A stretch of 64,000 nt of DNA, from positions 434,001 through 498,000 of the forward strand of contig JAGYXB010001332.1 of NCBI GenBank assembly GCA_022495005.1, in the 5' to 3' direction. Numbering within the stretch: position 1 is the stretch's first letter; each line of letters begins with the position of its first letter. The DNA is from Rhyacophila brunnea (taxonomy: Eukaryota > Arthropoda > Insecta > Trichoptera > Rhyacophilidae). The notes under the pieces are model-generated. The model did no database searches. It was not told the DNA's origin and was given only the letters and a program-made list of their open reading frames with translations. The position numbers and the translations under genes are program-made. Shown here piece after piece: positions 1 to 9,827 of this stretch.

Positions 1-633
1 TATTGTTTATAAACATATTATTAGTAAAACTGATATGGGATTACTACACAAGCTTCTAAAACTTGTAATTTAATATGATATTATAGGGAAGCACATGTTT
101 ATGGCTCGATAAGATAAATAATAATACATAATATATCACAATGGCAAAGACTAAATACTGATGGATTATTATAATGCATAAACTCGTAAAAATAATTTAA
201 ATAAGGGAATTTTCTAAACATAATATCTGGGTACCTACTGCCTATAGTTATTTAATATTCCATCCGTGAATAATACAAATATGAGAATGTGAAAATCAGC
301 GCAAACTTTTTGGGTAGTGTATTGCGTTTAGCATCATCTAGCGACAGAATATGAAAGTTTGTAATACAATAAAATTGATAATGTAGATTTTAAAAGAGTT
401 TTTTTTTTAAATAATCATTACAATTATAATATACTTAGGTAATATTACATTTTAATTAAAAAATAAACTTACAATAAAATAGCTGTTATTTACTATCATT
501 ACATGTGTTTAATGATTACTTTTGACATGGAATTGCGAGGTTATTTTTCTATAAGTGAGTCATAATTTTAATCTATCTTTTTACATTCATTATTATTTTT
601 CTAAAAAATAAATTACACCATTAAATAATTTAT
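1..633. other. AT-rich DNA, no feature recognised
   Basis: I see no open frame of note, no tRNA-like box and no clear repeat here. It is AT-rich filler up to the SINE that begins near 634. Confidence 0.5.
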
Positions 634-879
634 ACCCACGGTGGCCGCGCGGCTTAAGCGTTGGACTATCAATATGCCGTGGGTCTCAGGTTCGAATCCT
701 GGGTCTGGCAAGTACATATATTGTTTTACAATTTGTGTGTGAGTCAGGGTATGGACCTAATAGGTTGAGCAAGTGGCTGACATCCATTTCTCGTAAAAAA
801 CAAAATCTGTTAATACAAAACCTCTACTCTGTGGAGGCCCGTATGATCCTATTAGGATCGGACATAGTCGAAAAAAAAA
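634..879 (+). repeat. tRNA-derived SINE, family 1, copy A
   Basis: The first ~75 bases resemble a tRNA: an A-box-like stretch (GTGGCCGCGCGGCTTAAG) and an exact B box (GGTTCGAATCC near 692), the internal RNA polymerase III promoter. A tRNA-unrelated body follows, with a small hairpin (GATCCTATTAGGATC) close to the 3' end and a terminal A run. The same unit recurs at 32014 (+), 44665 (-) and 63358 (-), and a diverged one at 23031 (+). The class II layout suggests a Leu/Ser-type tRNA ancestor (inference). SINEs of this type are copied by the enzymes of a partner LINE. No clean target duplication was found for this copy. Confidence 0.88.
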
Positions 880-1344
880 TGATTTTAACTTGAAATAATG
901 TTTATTTATACTAAATTATTGATCTTTGGTATTGTGACCATACATGCAATAAAAAAACTATACAAGCCAAATTACTATGAGTAAACGAAGAAAATATTTT
1001 TCCGATAATAACATGAGGTAGTTCGGACTTTAGGTAGACTCCTTAGATCCCCTTGTTATAACGTTGGAGTTATGACTATTGACTTTTACAATGTACGCAC
1101 ATTTCATAAAAACGTGAAACACATTATGACGTATTACACCAAAGAAAATGTTTCATCTCTTCTAAGTTTTAATGTATTCTTTTTGATATAACGTAACATA
1201 ACTAAACATAATCTCTTCATAGCATTGCAGTTAAATCTAAACTAACCCAATCTAATGATGAATGTACTTATACGATGTGTGTTAACCTTAGATTTTCAAA
1301 TGTAATAAATAATATTAAATACAATACTATAATTATATTCCACT
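880..1344. other. AT-rich DNA, no feature recognised
   Basis: No coding, tRNA-like or repeated sequence recognised between the SINE and the GC-richer segment that starts near 1345. Confidence 0.4.
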
Positions 1345-1431
1345 CAGATTGATTAAAAAATACTGTTCAAGACCGCATTTGCGGCATGGCATGTGAAGTG
1401 GACCGCCTCCCCCAAGGGGCGGCACACTTAC

Positions 1432-1830
1432 CGTTTTTTTCCAGACGTATTCTGCAGGCACCAAACTAGAAGACTCCAACCTTCGCACTAGATTAGCCAG
1501 TTCCTCGCCGGCCATGGCAACTTCGCCGCCAGACTCCACGAGTTTGGCTTGATAGTAGATGGGCCGGGTTGTACCTGCGGGCATTACCATGTTGAACACA
1601 TCCTCTGAGATTGCCCGCTTATGGAACTCGAATGAGCGGAGCTGTTTGCCAGGGTCCGTCCTCACACGGGCCCAATTGGTCATGGAGATCTGATAGCAAC
1701 CGAGGCCAACTTTGCGGCATTCGAGAAATTTGCAGCGTCGTATGGGGAGCGGGATAGTCCCGACTCTTCTGTAGACTCATCTATTTCAATTCGTGATACT
1801 CAGTATTCGGGTATACAAAACGCTTAACGT
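1432..1830 (-). CDS. candidate coding segment (exon or mobile-element ORF), unidentified
   Basis: On the minus strand a frame stays open from about 1800 down to 1333 and includes an ATG at 1683 (reading MTNWARVRTDPGK...). The base composition is clearly richer in G+C than the surroundings. The frame runs into a consensus splice donor, ACG|GTAAGTG, with the boundary at 1432/1431; residues before it end ...EYVWKKT. About 70 residues before the donor carry an acidic, Leu-rich run (GEELANLVRRLESSS). Upstream all three minus-strand frames are partly open: one reads ...SRSPYDAANFSNAAKLASVAIRSP then stops, so an old frameshift near 1681 is possible. The sequence just beyond it (1915-2045) recurs at 38981, so the block may be part of a dispersed element rather than a host exon. 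I do not recognise the protein. Confidence 0.35.
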
Positions 1831-1914
1831 CATCGGACAGCAGAGCCAGTCCAAAAAACAAAAAAAATCTTTCTTAACTTTCTTCTTTAAGCACTACGGT
1901 GCACGTTTGCAGCA

Positions 1915-2045
1915 TCAGTCCCGTGCGGCTCCGTCACGGGACGGAATGAGCACTTAAAATCACTTCTTTCAGACACGTTTAAAGCGTCATAGAAAGCGGC
2001 CGTGCATATCCACGGCTATGCATATATGACGGGTGGTGGTGGGAA
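1915..2045. repeat. dispersed repeat, copy 1
   Basis: A GC-richer segment (containing CAGTCCCGTGC, GACACGTTTAAAGCGTCAT and ATATGACGGGTGG) that recurs at 38981-39097 and resumes at 39458-39485. In that second copy a separate 360-bp element splits it. It contains a small inverted pair around CCGTCACGG. Family unknown; it adjoins the possible ORF at 1432-1830 and may belong to the same element. Confidence 0.6.
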
Positions 2046-2610
2046 CTTTAACGGTTGTTGGAATAGCTCTCATACTATTTAAATTTCATGTATACATTGC
2101 ATTGTGATTTTTGTTAATATATTATCAGCGTTCATTATACGAAAAAAAAGTATACTAATTTAGTTATAATAGAAAATAATTTACAGTTTTAAAGAAAGAT
2201 CCAACCCTGTTCAAATGACATTCGAATAAAAGCTTTTCAATCTAAAAACTAGTGCACTTACAACACCTCTATCAATTAAGATGGATGTCGTTTTAATAAC
2301 AGTAATAAAAACCAAACGTAATGCACACGATTTTTATCTTTATTGCGAACGATTATAAGCGATAACATCCCTTACAAATTAAACGAGAATGAAGCATTTC
2401 TCCCTTTGCACGGAAACACCTATGACTCATGGCCAGAAGTACTTTGTCAACCCTTTTTCTTTCTATTTTGACCATTCATGCCGTTGCTATAAGGGTTATT
2501 TTTTTCGTCAAAAGTTAATAGTGTTTTCCGGATAAATAATATCAATAAAAAGGTGGTGTTATACCTACATCTGTAAATTCATTTGTCAATGCGGTCGACC
2601 GTAGCTTTAT
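2046..2610. other. AT-rich DNA, no feature recognised
   Basis: Nothing coding or clearly repeated seen. Confidence 0.4.
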
Positions 2611-3488
2611 TTTCTTGACGGCCCACATGCCCAACGTAGGTCAAAATGGAGGTTTTATGGTATTTTCAGAGCATAAGCCTGGATATTCCTTAAGCGTTGT
2701 AGATAATCTATTTTATAATTTTGAAGCCTTATTATCCTTTATATTTATTTTAAACATTTGATGACTGCATAAAGTATTTTTATTACATAAAATAGTATTC
2801 TTTTAAACCTCTCGATCTAATGTTGTAGAATATAGTCATATTTCAGTATATCCATGTGCAGTGGTGTTAATTTTTTTTGGGTTTATTAATTTTTAAACGC
2901 ATTTATAGAACCATTAGTAAACTTTATGTTGACATTATTATAGTGAAATATTTATGAAAAAAAAATATATTTATAATCTCTGTGATCCCAAATTTGACAA
3001 GAATTGGGCATTTTATTATTCAAAAAATGGACGCGATTAACACATTTGAAGATGATTCTAAAGATACCGATTATAAGCTACTCATCAGCAACATCTTCTT
3101 GGCTACGTATTAAAACTGTGAACTAACATGCTCCGCCCATTTTTAATCGCACTTCCATTATAAACTAACAAGCTCCTCCTATTTATTAGACAACAGCGCC
3201 TACAGTTATTACTATTACTAACAGCGCATAGCCAAGAAGATGTTGCAGAAGAGTATGTCATTGTCTTTGACCATTAATATGTGATAAAACATTCTACGAA
3301 TAATGATTGTTTTACAATAATTATTGACCTAAGAATAAGGTAGTATTTTTTTGAAATACGCCATTTCTATTGACATTACCCGGTGGTTAAGCTACAACAT
3401 ACAGCCGTAGCCATAAATTGACAAACGATAAATGAGTTAGGGAATAATATTATGTTAACGCGCGTGTTTGAACATGTACCGAACCGAA
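2611..3488 (+). mobile_element. decayed copy of the TTAA-type element of 47-49 kb
   Basis: The segment follows, nearly base for base, the units at 47357-48225 and 48921-49433: start (ACATGCCCAACGTAGGTCAAAATGG), middle (ATAAAATAGTATTCTTTTAAACC, given here in part), and end (GCGCGTGTTTGAACATGTACCG). The flanking TTAA is no longer intact at this left end. A 173-bp MITE (3081-3253) interrupts it, and a LINE fragment abuts its right end at about 3489. It shows no protein-coding capacity. Confidence 0.75.
3081..3253. mobile_element. MITE with TA target duplication, inserted in the element at 2611
   Basis: The ends are inverted repeats of about 27 bp: left CTCATCAGCAACATCTTCTT, right reverse-complement CTCTTCTGCAACATCTTCTT, continuing into GGCTA. 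It is flanked by TA at 3079-3080 and 3254-3255. The uninterrupted relatives at 47990 and 49190 read ...ATAAGCTATGTCTT..., so they act as the empty site and show one TA before insertion. TA duplication is the mark of Tc1/mariner-superfamily transposases. No ORF inside; non-autonomous. Confidence 0.88.
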
Positions 3489-3489
3489 A

Positions 3490-3632
3490 AAATCGTAGTT
3501 TTCTGCTACGTTTTCCGATAGTCTTTTGTTGGATAACGAGCTGGGGAATGCTGTACTTTTGTCCATTCATATAGCCGAAGTACTGTAGTTTTATGGTGTT
3601 GATATTACGTAGACCTTCTCGGTCCTTTCCCA
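3490..3632 (-). pseudogene. fragment of a LINE ORF2 C-terminal region
   Basis: On the minus strand this reads MGKDREGLRNINTIKLQYFG, then YMNGQKYSIPQL, which matches the stretch MGKDREVLRSIKTRKLHYLG then HIMRGQKYSIPNL in the better preserved LINE end at 53632. It is a short, 5'- and 3'-truncated non-LTR retrotransposon fragment. The open frame continues to 3376 only by running into the neighbouring repeat. Confidence 0.75.
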
Positions 3633-4118
3633 TTTAGTACAAAAAAATTTGAAAATGTGTCTATACAACCTCAACTCAAAAGTCTCAGTGACATTTCCTG
3701 GATTAGTGTCCATACCATTTCGTAGAAAAAGATTGGGAGAACATAACAGTGAACCATATTTAAGTTAAGTTAAGTTAAGGTCTCGATTGCTACAGAGGTG
3801 TCTTATTTTGACATAGGCATTTCTTCCTATCTATTGACGCTAGATCTTGAGTCGTTTTGTTGTAAGATCCAGTAATTATATATTATTTGTATGTAGAAGA
3901 TTGCGTCATGTGTGAGATGTTATAATTATGTCCGGGGCACAATAGAAATAAGACACAGTGATGTACTTTCTTGGATTTATATTGTAGCACTACACTTTAG
4001 ATTGTACACGGCATTACGAATAAAGATAGATTGTTATTGAAAGTTGATTGCGTAGGATTTTACATTATGAATTTTGATTGAGGTTGGATATTCATGGAGT
4101 CGCGAGTGAATATCTAAC
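3633..4118. other. no gene recognised; short AAGTT tandem run
   Basis: Contains a short pentamer run (TTAAG repeated about four times near 3762-3780). No other structure recognised. Confidence 0.4.
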
Positions 4119-4126
4119 TATACAGT

Positions 4127-4363
4127 CAGCGCTCGAAATGGAAAAGTTTACGAACCGGAGCGCTCGACAAATTTTCTGAAGATATTTACATAGTCATCAA
4201 ATCGTATGTGTATTTTATGAAAATAAGTGTGTCAGATTTTCTATTCTATTGCCTATCTAGCTCAGACGGTCAACATATTTTTTCCACGAGACGGAGCGAT
4301 AATTTTACAAATTTCACGAGCCGGAACGGCGCTCCGGTGCGTTCCGTTCCATTTCGAGCCCTG
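4127..4363. mobile_element. hAT-type MITE with 8-bp target duplication
   Basis: 237 bp with inverted ends CAGCGCTCGAAATGGAA and, from the other side, CAGGGCTCGAAATGGAA. Exact 8-bp direct repeats TATACAGT lie at 4119-4126 and 4364-4371. An 8-bp duplication with CAG-type ends is the signature of the hAT superfamily. Subterminal motifs repeat (CCGGAGCG; GGAACGG, GGCGCTCC). No ORF. A partial relative lies at about 9230-9327. Confidence 0.92.
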
Positions 4364-4371
4364 TATACAGT

Positions 4372-4901
4372 TTAATGCCTAAAATAAGACTGATTAGCTC
4401 TCGTTTCTGCTTAGTATTATTGTCTGTGCTACACAAATGACCACAGACAATAATACGTCGGTTGTAGAGTTGGGTAAACCTCTACATATCTCAATTCTTA
4501 TTGTTCAATAAAAATAATTATATAAATCTAACATAGATAATTACATACAGATTATATTGAGACATTTTTATTTTCTCCATTAAAAGATAATATTTTTTTC
4601 TGCACGTTTTAATGTAAAATATTTGGTAGCACCACGAAAAACAATAAAAAGCCTGCAACATATCCCGCGACAGCCGTGAATTATTTCGTCTCGCTTTTAT
4701 GCTTCCCCTGATAAAGAGAAAAAAGAGAAATAAATACCTCCACGTACGTTCAGGTATCTTGCATGTACGTGATATACCTATTTCTGTTAATTTTCAAAGC
4801 ACCTTATCTCTACTCAATGTGTTGAATATATCAATTATTAACTATTTTTTTTATTCAAACGAATAATTCACAAGATTTAAGAATATATCATTCTGATTAT
4901 T
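4372..4901. other. AT-rich DNA; leader of the following fold-back
   Basis: No gene. From about 4838 the sequence (ATTCACAAGATTTAAGAAT and neighbours) is shared with the tRNA-like fold-back family copies at 25548, 26827, 44565 and 46075, so that family extends at least this far left. Confidence 0.5.
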
Positions 4902-5426
4902 GAACATTATATAATTTAGAAAAACACTTTCTGAAAGAGTATATTATAACCAATAGAAAAAATCTTTTTTGAAAAAAGTAAGCCACCCGGCCGGGAATCG
5001 AACCCTGCATCTCCTATGGGTAATTGCCCCAACCGGCGCATTATATCCAATATGCTACGGTGTGACATACTAATAGCGACAAATTTAAACTATTGGTCAT
5101 TTGAATACCTATTCATTAGCGTTCTTCGAAATCAAGCTACCTTGGCAATCGGTTTTTGTTTCTTAAATCAAAGTAGGTAACTATTTTACTATTACTATAG
5201 ATTACTAACCGACGTCGTGGAATTTCTCCAATATTTTTGTTAAATTTGTCCCTATTAGTATGTCACACCGTAGCATATTGGATAAAATGCGCCGGTTGGG
5301 GAGTTTACCCGTAGGAGATGCAGGGTTCGATTCCCGGCCGGGTGGCTTACTTTTTTCAAAAAAGATTTTTTCTATTGGTTATAATATACTCTCTCAGAAA
5401 GTGTTTTTCTAAATTATATAATGTTC
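4902..5426. mobile_element. fold-back element with two head-to-head tRNA-like units (copy F1)
   Basis: Two nearly identical inverted arms of about 185 bp (4902-5085 and 5235-5426) surround a spacer of about 150 bp. Each arm carries a tRNA-like sequence. On the plus strand (5262-5346) it has an A-box-like GTAGCATATTGGATAA and an exact B box GGTTCGATTCC followed by CGGCCGGGTGGC; on the minus strand the left arm (about 5070-4984) has the same. Transcription from the two would diverge from the centre. The anticodon arm is not a clean cloverleaf, so these are derivatives, not tRNA genes. Related copies lie at 25588, 26890, 44625, 46075 and perhaps 55040. Confidence 0.85.
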
Positions 5427-5880
5427 TTTAAAAACAAGACCTTCGAAAATGTGACTTTATCAGCATATGATGAGGAGTTCTTGGGGTTATCATATAATAT
5501 AGAATATAAGTTTTAAAAAAACCTTTATACAGAATAGTTTTATTATTTATAATAATTGTCGGTAGTTGTTGAAGTAATATTAATATATTGTTAGGCGGTT
5601 ATAAATGAGATGTCAAATTTATAACGTCAATACAGTATTACAATAAAAATAAACTGTTATTCTGTGCTATTTTTTTAACACTACACTTAAAGAAACGGTT
5701 ATGTAATATGTGGTAGTAGAAGTAAAATAATCAAATGCCTAGGCTATGGTACAATCACATAATTAATTAAATAAATGGTGTTCCTGGATAAAAGGCCAAT
5801 ACCTTACACACTTGACTATGAGGGCCGCTGACTAGTATAATAATGTCGTGCTATATCACACATCATCGCGTAGATCGCTC
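5427..5880. other. AT-rich DNA, no feature recognised
   Basis: No coding or repeated structure recognised. Confidence 0.4.
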
Positions 5881-6114
5881 AATGGTATGACTTAATTACT
5901 GGGCGTCTTACGTGGGCGAAGACGATGCGAACGCGACCGCGATACGGTTTGAAGCGATACGATCCAAAACGATGCAAAGCGGCATCGTTATTCTACATGT
6001 AGCTAAGTCACCAGCTGTCACCAGCTGTCACCATCGCACATTTTTATACAATTTTTTTATTACCATGGTAACGCCAAGAAATATTTAGATGTATGTAAAT
6101 AATTTACTTCTATG
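5881..6114. repeat. CpG-rich repeat, left part, split by mariner
   Basis: Rich in CG dinucleotides. The segment GTCTTACGTGGGCGAAG (about 5907-5924) is inverted in the right part as CTTCGCCCACGTAAGAC (about 7623-7639). Further similar motifs (CGATACG, GCGATACG, CGGTTTGA) follow. The mariner at 6117-7418 separates the two parts, so it seems to have landed within this older element. Family unknown. Confidence 0.55.
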
Positions 6115-6116
6115 TA

Positions 6117-7418
6117 CGAGGGTGGGTCAATAAGTCCTTAGAAAAGCCGACAGGTGGCGCGACTAGTACTGTAAGCGGTTTGTTTTCATGCAGCGGCACT
6201 ACCGATTCAGTATGCTGCGAAGTTTCAATCAGATTGGTCGGGTTGTTGTGTGTTTCTCGTACATTTAAAAAAAAAATTTGCTTGTGGAAAATGGAAAAAT
6301 GGAAAATGGAGAAAATTGAGTTTAGAGCTGTTATTAAACATTTTAATATAAAAGGGTTAACAGCAAAGGAAATAAAAAATGAGTTGGATTTAGTTCACGG
6401 CATATCTGCTCCTTCACTTGCAACTATTTATAACTGGTTAAATGAATTTAAACGTGGTCGTACATCAACAAAGGATGAACCACGCTCAGGACGTCCTGTA
6501 GAGGTGACTACACCAGAAATGATCAATAAAATCCACGATATGGTGTTAAGTGACCGAAGATTAAAGTTGAGTGAGATAATTGAGGTTACAGGGATCTCAA
6601 AAGGTAGCGTCATTTCTATTTTACATGACAAATTGGGCATGAAAAAAATTTCTGCAAGATGGGTGCCGCGTTTGCTCACAGTCGACAATAAACGCAATAG
6701 GGTGGTGGCCTCTAAAGCCCTGTTGTCGCTCATGCAACGCAATCCGGATGAATTTTTTCGTCGCTTTGTGACTGTAGATGAAACATGGATACACCACTAT
6801 ACTCCCGAGACGAAAGAACAGTCAAAGCAGTGGATTGCGAAGGCAAACCATGTCCAAAGAAGGCGAAAACCGTAAAATCAGCTGGTAAGGTTATGGCTAC
6901 TGTATTTTGGGATGCACGTGAAATTATTTTCGTTGACTATTTGGAAAAAGGAAAAACAATAACAGGGGATTATTATGCATCTTTATTGGACCAGCTAAAA
7001 AACAAAATTGAAGAAAAACGGCCTCATTTAAACAGGAAAAAAATCCTCTTTCATCAGGACAATGCCCGTGTTCACACATGTTTACGATCAATGGCTAAAA
7101 TTGAAGAATTGAAGTTCGAATTGGTCGACCACCCACCGTATTCGCCAGATTTAGCCCCCAGTGACTTTTCCTTTTCCCAAACTTAAAAAAATGGCTAAGT
7201 GGACAACGTTTTTTTTCAAATGAAGAAGTCATCGATTGGACAAATGCTTATTTTGAGGACCTTCCGAAAACTTATTTTTCTGACGGTTTAAAAAAAATTG
7301 AGAAACGTCTAACCAAGTGTATTGAGCTCCAAGGAAATTATGTTGAGAAATAAAAAAAAAATACAAAAATAAAACCTGTTTTAATGCTTTTTTCTAAGGA
7401 ATTATTGACCCACCCTCG
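6117..7418 (+). mobile_element. mariner transposon, inactive
   Basis: 1302 bp bounded by about 30-bp inverted repeats starting CGAGGGTGGGTCAATAAGTC on the left and, reversed, CGAGGGTGGGTCAATAATTC on the right. A TA duplication lies at 6115-6116 and 7419-7420. The size, the ends, the TA site and the encoded D,D34D-type transposase identify the mariner family of the Tc1/mariner superfamily. Only the transposase pseudogene lies inside. The two ends are nearly identical, so the copy is not very old, yet the gene is broken by two frameshifts. Confidence 0.96.
6291..7353 (+). pseudogene. mariner transposase, two frameshifts
   Basis: Reads from ATG 6291 (or 6306) to TAA at 7351-7353, about 350 codons across three frames, the normal length for a mariner transposase. 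The N-terminal helix-turn-helix region (about residues 5-110) includes TIYNWLNEFKRGR, and the linker reads WVPRLLT. The catalytic domain shows the first Asp in FVTVDETWIHHYTPE, the second in FHQDNARVH and the third in YSPDLAPSDF. One base appears lost at about 6842 (frame leaves ...QWIAK and resumes ...KPCPKKAKTVKS). Another appears lost at about 7168, just after the third catalytic Asp (SDF), so the last ~60 residues are in the first frame again. The protein would have cut and pasted the element in the nucleus; as it stands this copy cannot make it. Confidence 0.95.
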
Positions 7419-7424
7419 TATATT

Positions 7425-7690
7425 ATAAAATTGTATACCATGGCGACGCCTACACCGTCGCGTCCACTTCGCGCAAAAATATCAAACCGTTTGATCGCGT
7501 CGCTGAAGCCCCGCACCGCTTCGCACCGCTCGCCGGGTATTATCTGCACGTAAGCCACTACAGGTGGCATTGGCCGTTTGATATTTTCGTGCCGCGCCGC
7601 GTCGCGTCGTATTTGCATTGACTTCGCCCACGTAAGACGCCGCATAACTATTCGACAAATAATACTTAAAAAACAATTCATTTCTCATGT
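7425..7690. repeat. CpG-rich repeat, right part
   Basis: About 200 bp of strikingly CG-rich DNA (GCGTCGCTGAAGCCCCGCAC, CGCGCCGCGTCGCGTCG) in an otherwise AT-rich region. It has an internal inverted pair (AAAATATCAAACCG at about 7475; CCGTTTGATATTTTCG at about 7575). Its outer end is the reverse complement of the left part at 5907. Two overlapping minus-strand frames stay open here, but this reflects composition and I do not call a gene. Confidence 0.5.
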
Positions 7691-8300
7691 CTTTGCGCTT
7701 ATTACGACATTTATGTATATCGTTATTAATTTGATATAACTATACTTATACTTTAATACAACTAATGTTAACCAGATAATAAAAATAACTTTATTATGTT
7801 TGAGTAAGAGGAGATGCAGTCTTTTGAAAATGCAGATCTATTACATCACTTGATTGTATAGGGACGTAGGGGATATGACAACTCTATTGCCATGTCCGTT
7901 TATCACGTCGTAAAATATATGAGCGGGAGAGAGACAAAATATTTGATGGCAATTTTTTTATATGCGATTTACAACTGTCATTGGATTTACGAACTCGTAA
8001 TAAATGTTCTACACCAAGGGTGCATTTATGAATATAACATTAGATATTTAATATTATTTAAACGTGACATTTATTTCATAAGCTTGCTCGCGTGTTTCTT
8101 TGTTGGATATAAACTGTATTTTTCAGATATTTCTTTAATGGTGTTGTTTAAGACGATTTCATGAATCTGTAAATACTTTAATAAAAAAATTGTTGAACAC
8201 AGTGTGCAAAGAATAACATCGTCTACTAAGATATTGTCGCTTAAAGTTATGCAGATATTTTAATTTATTGTAATATGAATATATTCTGGTCAAAAAATAA
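7691..8300. other. AT-rich DNA, no gene called
   Basis: A 90-codon plus-strand open frame at 7892 is rich in Tyr/Ile/Phe, as expected from AT-rich noise, and has no recognisable motif. Confidence 0.4.
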
Positions 8301-8705
8301 TTACAAGATTAACAGAACTTTTTATATAAGTACAACGTTTTTAAATTCTGTTGAACCATATACATTTGACTTGACTAGCTTAAACGATCAAAAAAATGTG
8401 TACTTGATATGTCATATTGATTTCCATAGTAACGCACGTATATATTAATAATTTAGTTGCTGGGACCCCAGACCCTAGCAACCAATAATGGTGTCAAAAT
8501 AACTTTTCATACAAAACAGAATTAACTGAAAATGAATTCAATTCTACTTAAAGATGGCTAAAAGTATTTAAAAAAAATGCATTGGCATCGTGTTTTGATA
8601 TATTCTAAAAGTTTTAAATGACTAGCTAGTCGGGAAGTCAGTTAAAAATCGATTGCAAGATTTGTACCGGACAAATAAGAATACGAGCTAAGAAAAACGT
8701 TGTAA
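8301..8705 (+). mobile_element. TTACAA-ended MITE, copy M1
   Basis: About 405 bp, beginning TTACAAGAT and ending AACGTTGTAA. Near the left end lies TACAACGTTTTT, near the right end its complement AAAAACGTTGTA. The body (TTTCCATAGTAACGCACGTA, AAAATCGATTGCAAGATTTG) recurs in at least seven places: here, 20261, 21245 (-), 29237, 30042 (-), 35163 and 40595-41160. No ORF. Superfamily not determined. Confidence 0.85.
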
Positions 8706-9229
8706 TAACTGCACTGCATCTTTCAAGGACTCGAAATATATCGAACCAAAAAAGTTGCATTAAGCCTTTTTTATGTAGCATATAGAATTATATAAAAATT
8801 GATGATTAATTTGTACAAATTTTACTATACTGTCGTCTGAAACTATCAAATACCTCTTTGAACATTTACAATATAATTTTAGATTCGCCTGATCAGTCAA
8901 TTCGTAAATTATTAAATGTGCAGACATTGCAAAGATAAATTTTAATGTTTAGAATTTAATTGAACAATCATGTTAAATACGATACCTAGTGGAATGATTC
9001 TACTAACCACCTTGAAATTCTGTCATCTTTTGAGCCACTAAGATTTGCACCCCTCTCGATCCTCTGCTTCTCCCATGCCAGAGTGAGGCTATCAGGCCTC
9101 AGTCAGCTCCTTCACCTAGTCGCCGACGCTCTTTCTACAATTCGCCTACCCTGGAGGCTACCCAAAATCACCAATCTCTCCAGGTTATCTGGTTCATGAA
9201 ATCTTAGAGATTATTGCTCTGTTTCGTAG
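8706..9229. other. no gene; one GC-richer block
   Basis: 9030-9190 is more GC-rich than its surroundings (TCCCATGCCAGAGTGAGGC, TCAGCTCCTTCACCTAGTCG), in the manner of a LINE or gene fragment. I could not identify it. Confidence 0.3.
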
Positions 9230-9327
9230 AAAAAATAATTTGACTGTCAAATGACACAAAATATGTTAATATTTTCGAAAAACTATCAAGCGATCCGGTT
9301 CGTAAAATTTTCCATTTCGAGCGCTGA
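9230..9327. mobile_element. partial hAT MITE (right end), relative of 4127-4363
   Basis: The sequence GGTTCGTAAAATTTTCCATT then TCGAGCGCTG matches the reverse complement of the left end of the element at 4127. The other end was not found. Confidence 0.65.
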
Positions 9328-9827
9328 TACATACCTATGTCCAAAAAACTGCAGAATGCTTCTCAAACATATTGTCGAGTCCGAAAATATAATACAAATT
9401 TAAATAATTTTGTAGATGTCTTCCTAAATCTACGTATTGGGCAGTTAAAATAAAATACTGTATCAGCGAAGCCTTTGATTTATATTAATAGAAAACACAT
9501 AAAAAATAGTCGCTTAATTATATATCGAAGTTGAAAATTATTGCCCATTAAAAACCTTTAATATTGATAGAATACAAGTCGTAAAATAAGACTAAATATT
9601 GACTAAATTTAACAGATAACCGTTCACAGTCGACTGATTTTTTTATAATTATTGATTTTTTTGTTTACTTACATGTTATTTCAAAGAAATACTATTTAGA
9701 TCAAGAAACATCATGAGTATTTTTTTACCATTTTAATGAGAACCACCAACGTCAACAAGATGTCAATTTAGTTGATTTCATGTTTCAACACCGCTTAAAA
9801 ATGGATTCGTTTTTATATAATACAAGC

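Noticed and set aside
1681..1760. Nuclear-receptor-like zinc finger (CKFLECRKVGLG)
   Set aside because: Only a superficial likeness to the end of a receptor DNA-binding domain; the cysteine spacing is wrong and the frame is uncertain.
3376..3633. An 85-residue minus-strand gene
   Set aside because: Its N-terminal part is a LINE fragment and its C-terminal part is a chance frame through an unrelated repeat.
5262..5346. Functional tRNA gene
   Set aside because: A and B boxes are present but no clean cloverleaf or anticodon arm is seen, and the unit is duplicated in inverted arms and elsewhere.
6428..6742. 104-residue minus-strand frame
   Set aside because: It is the antisense shadow of the mariner transposase.
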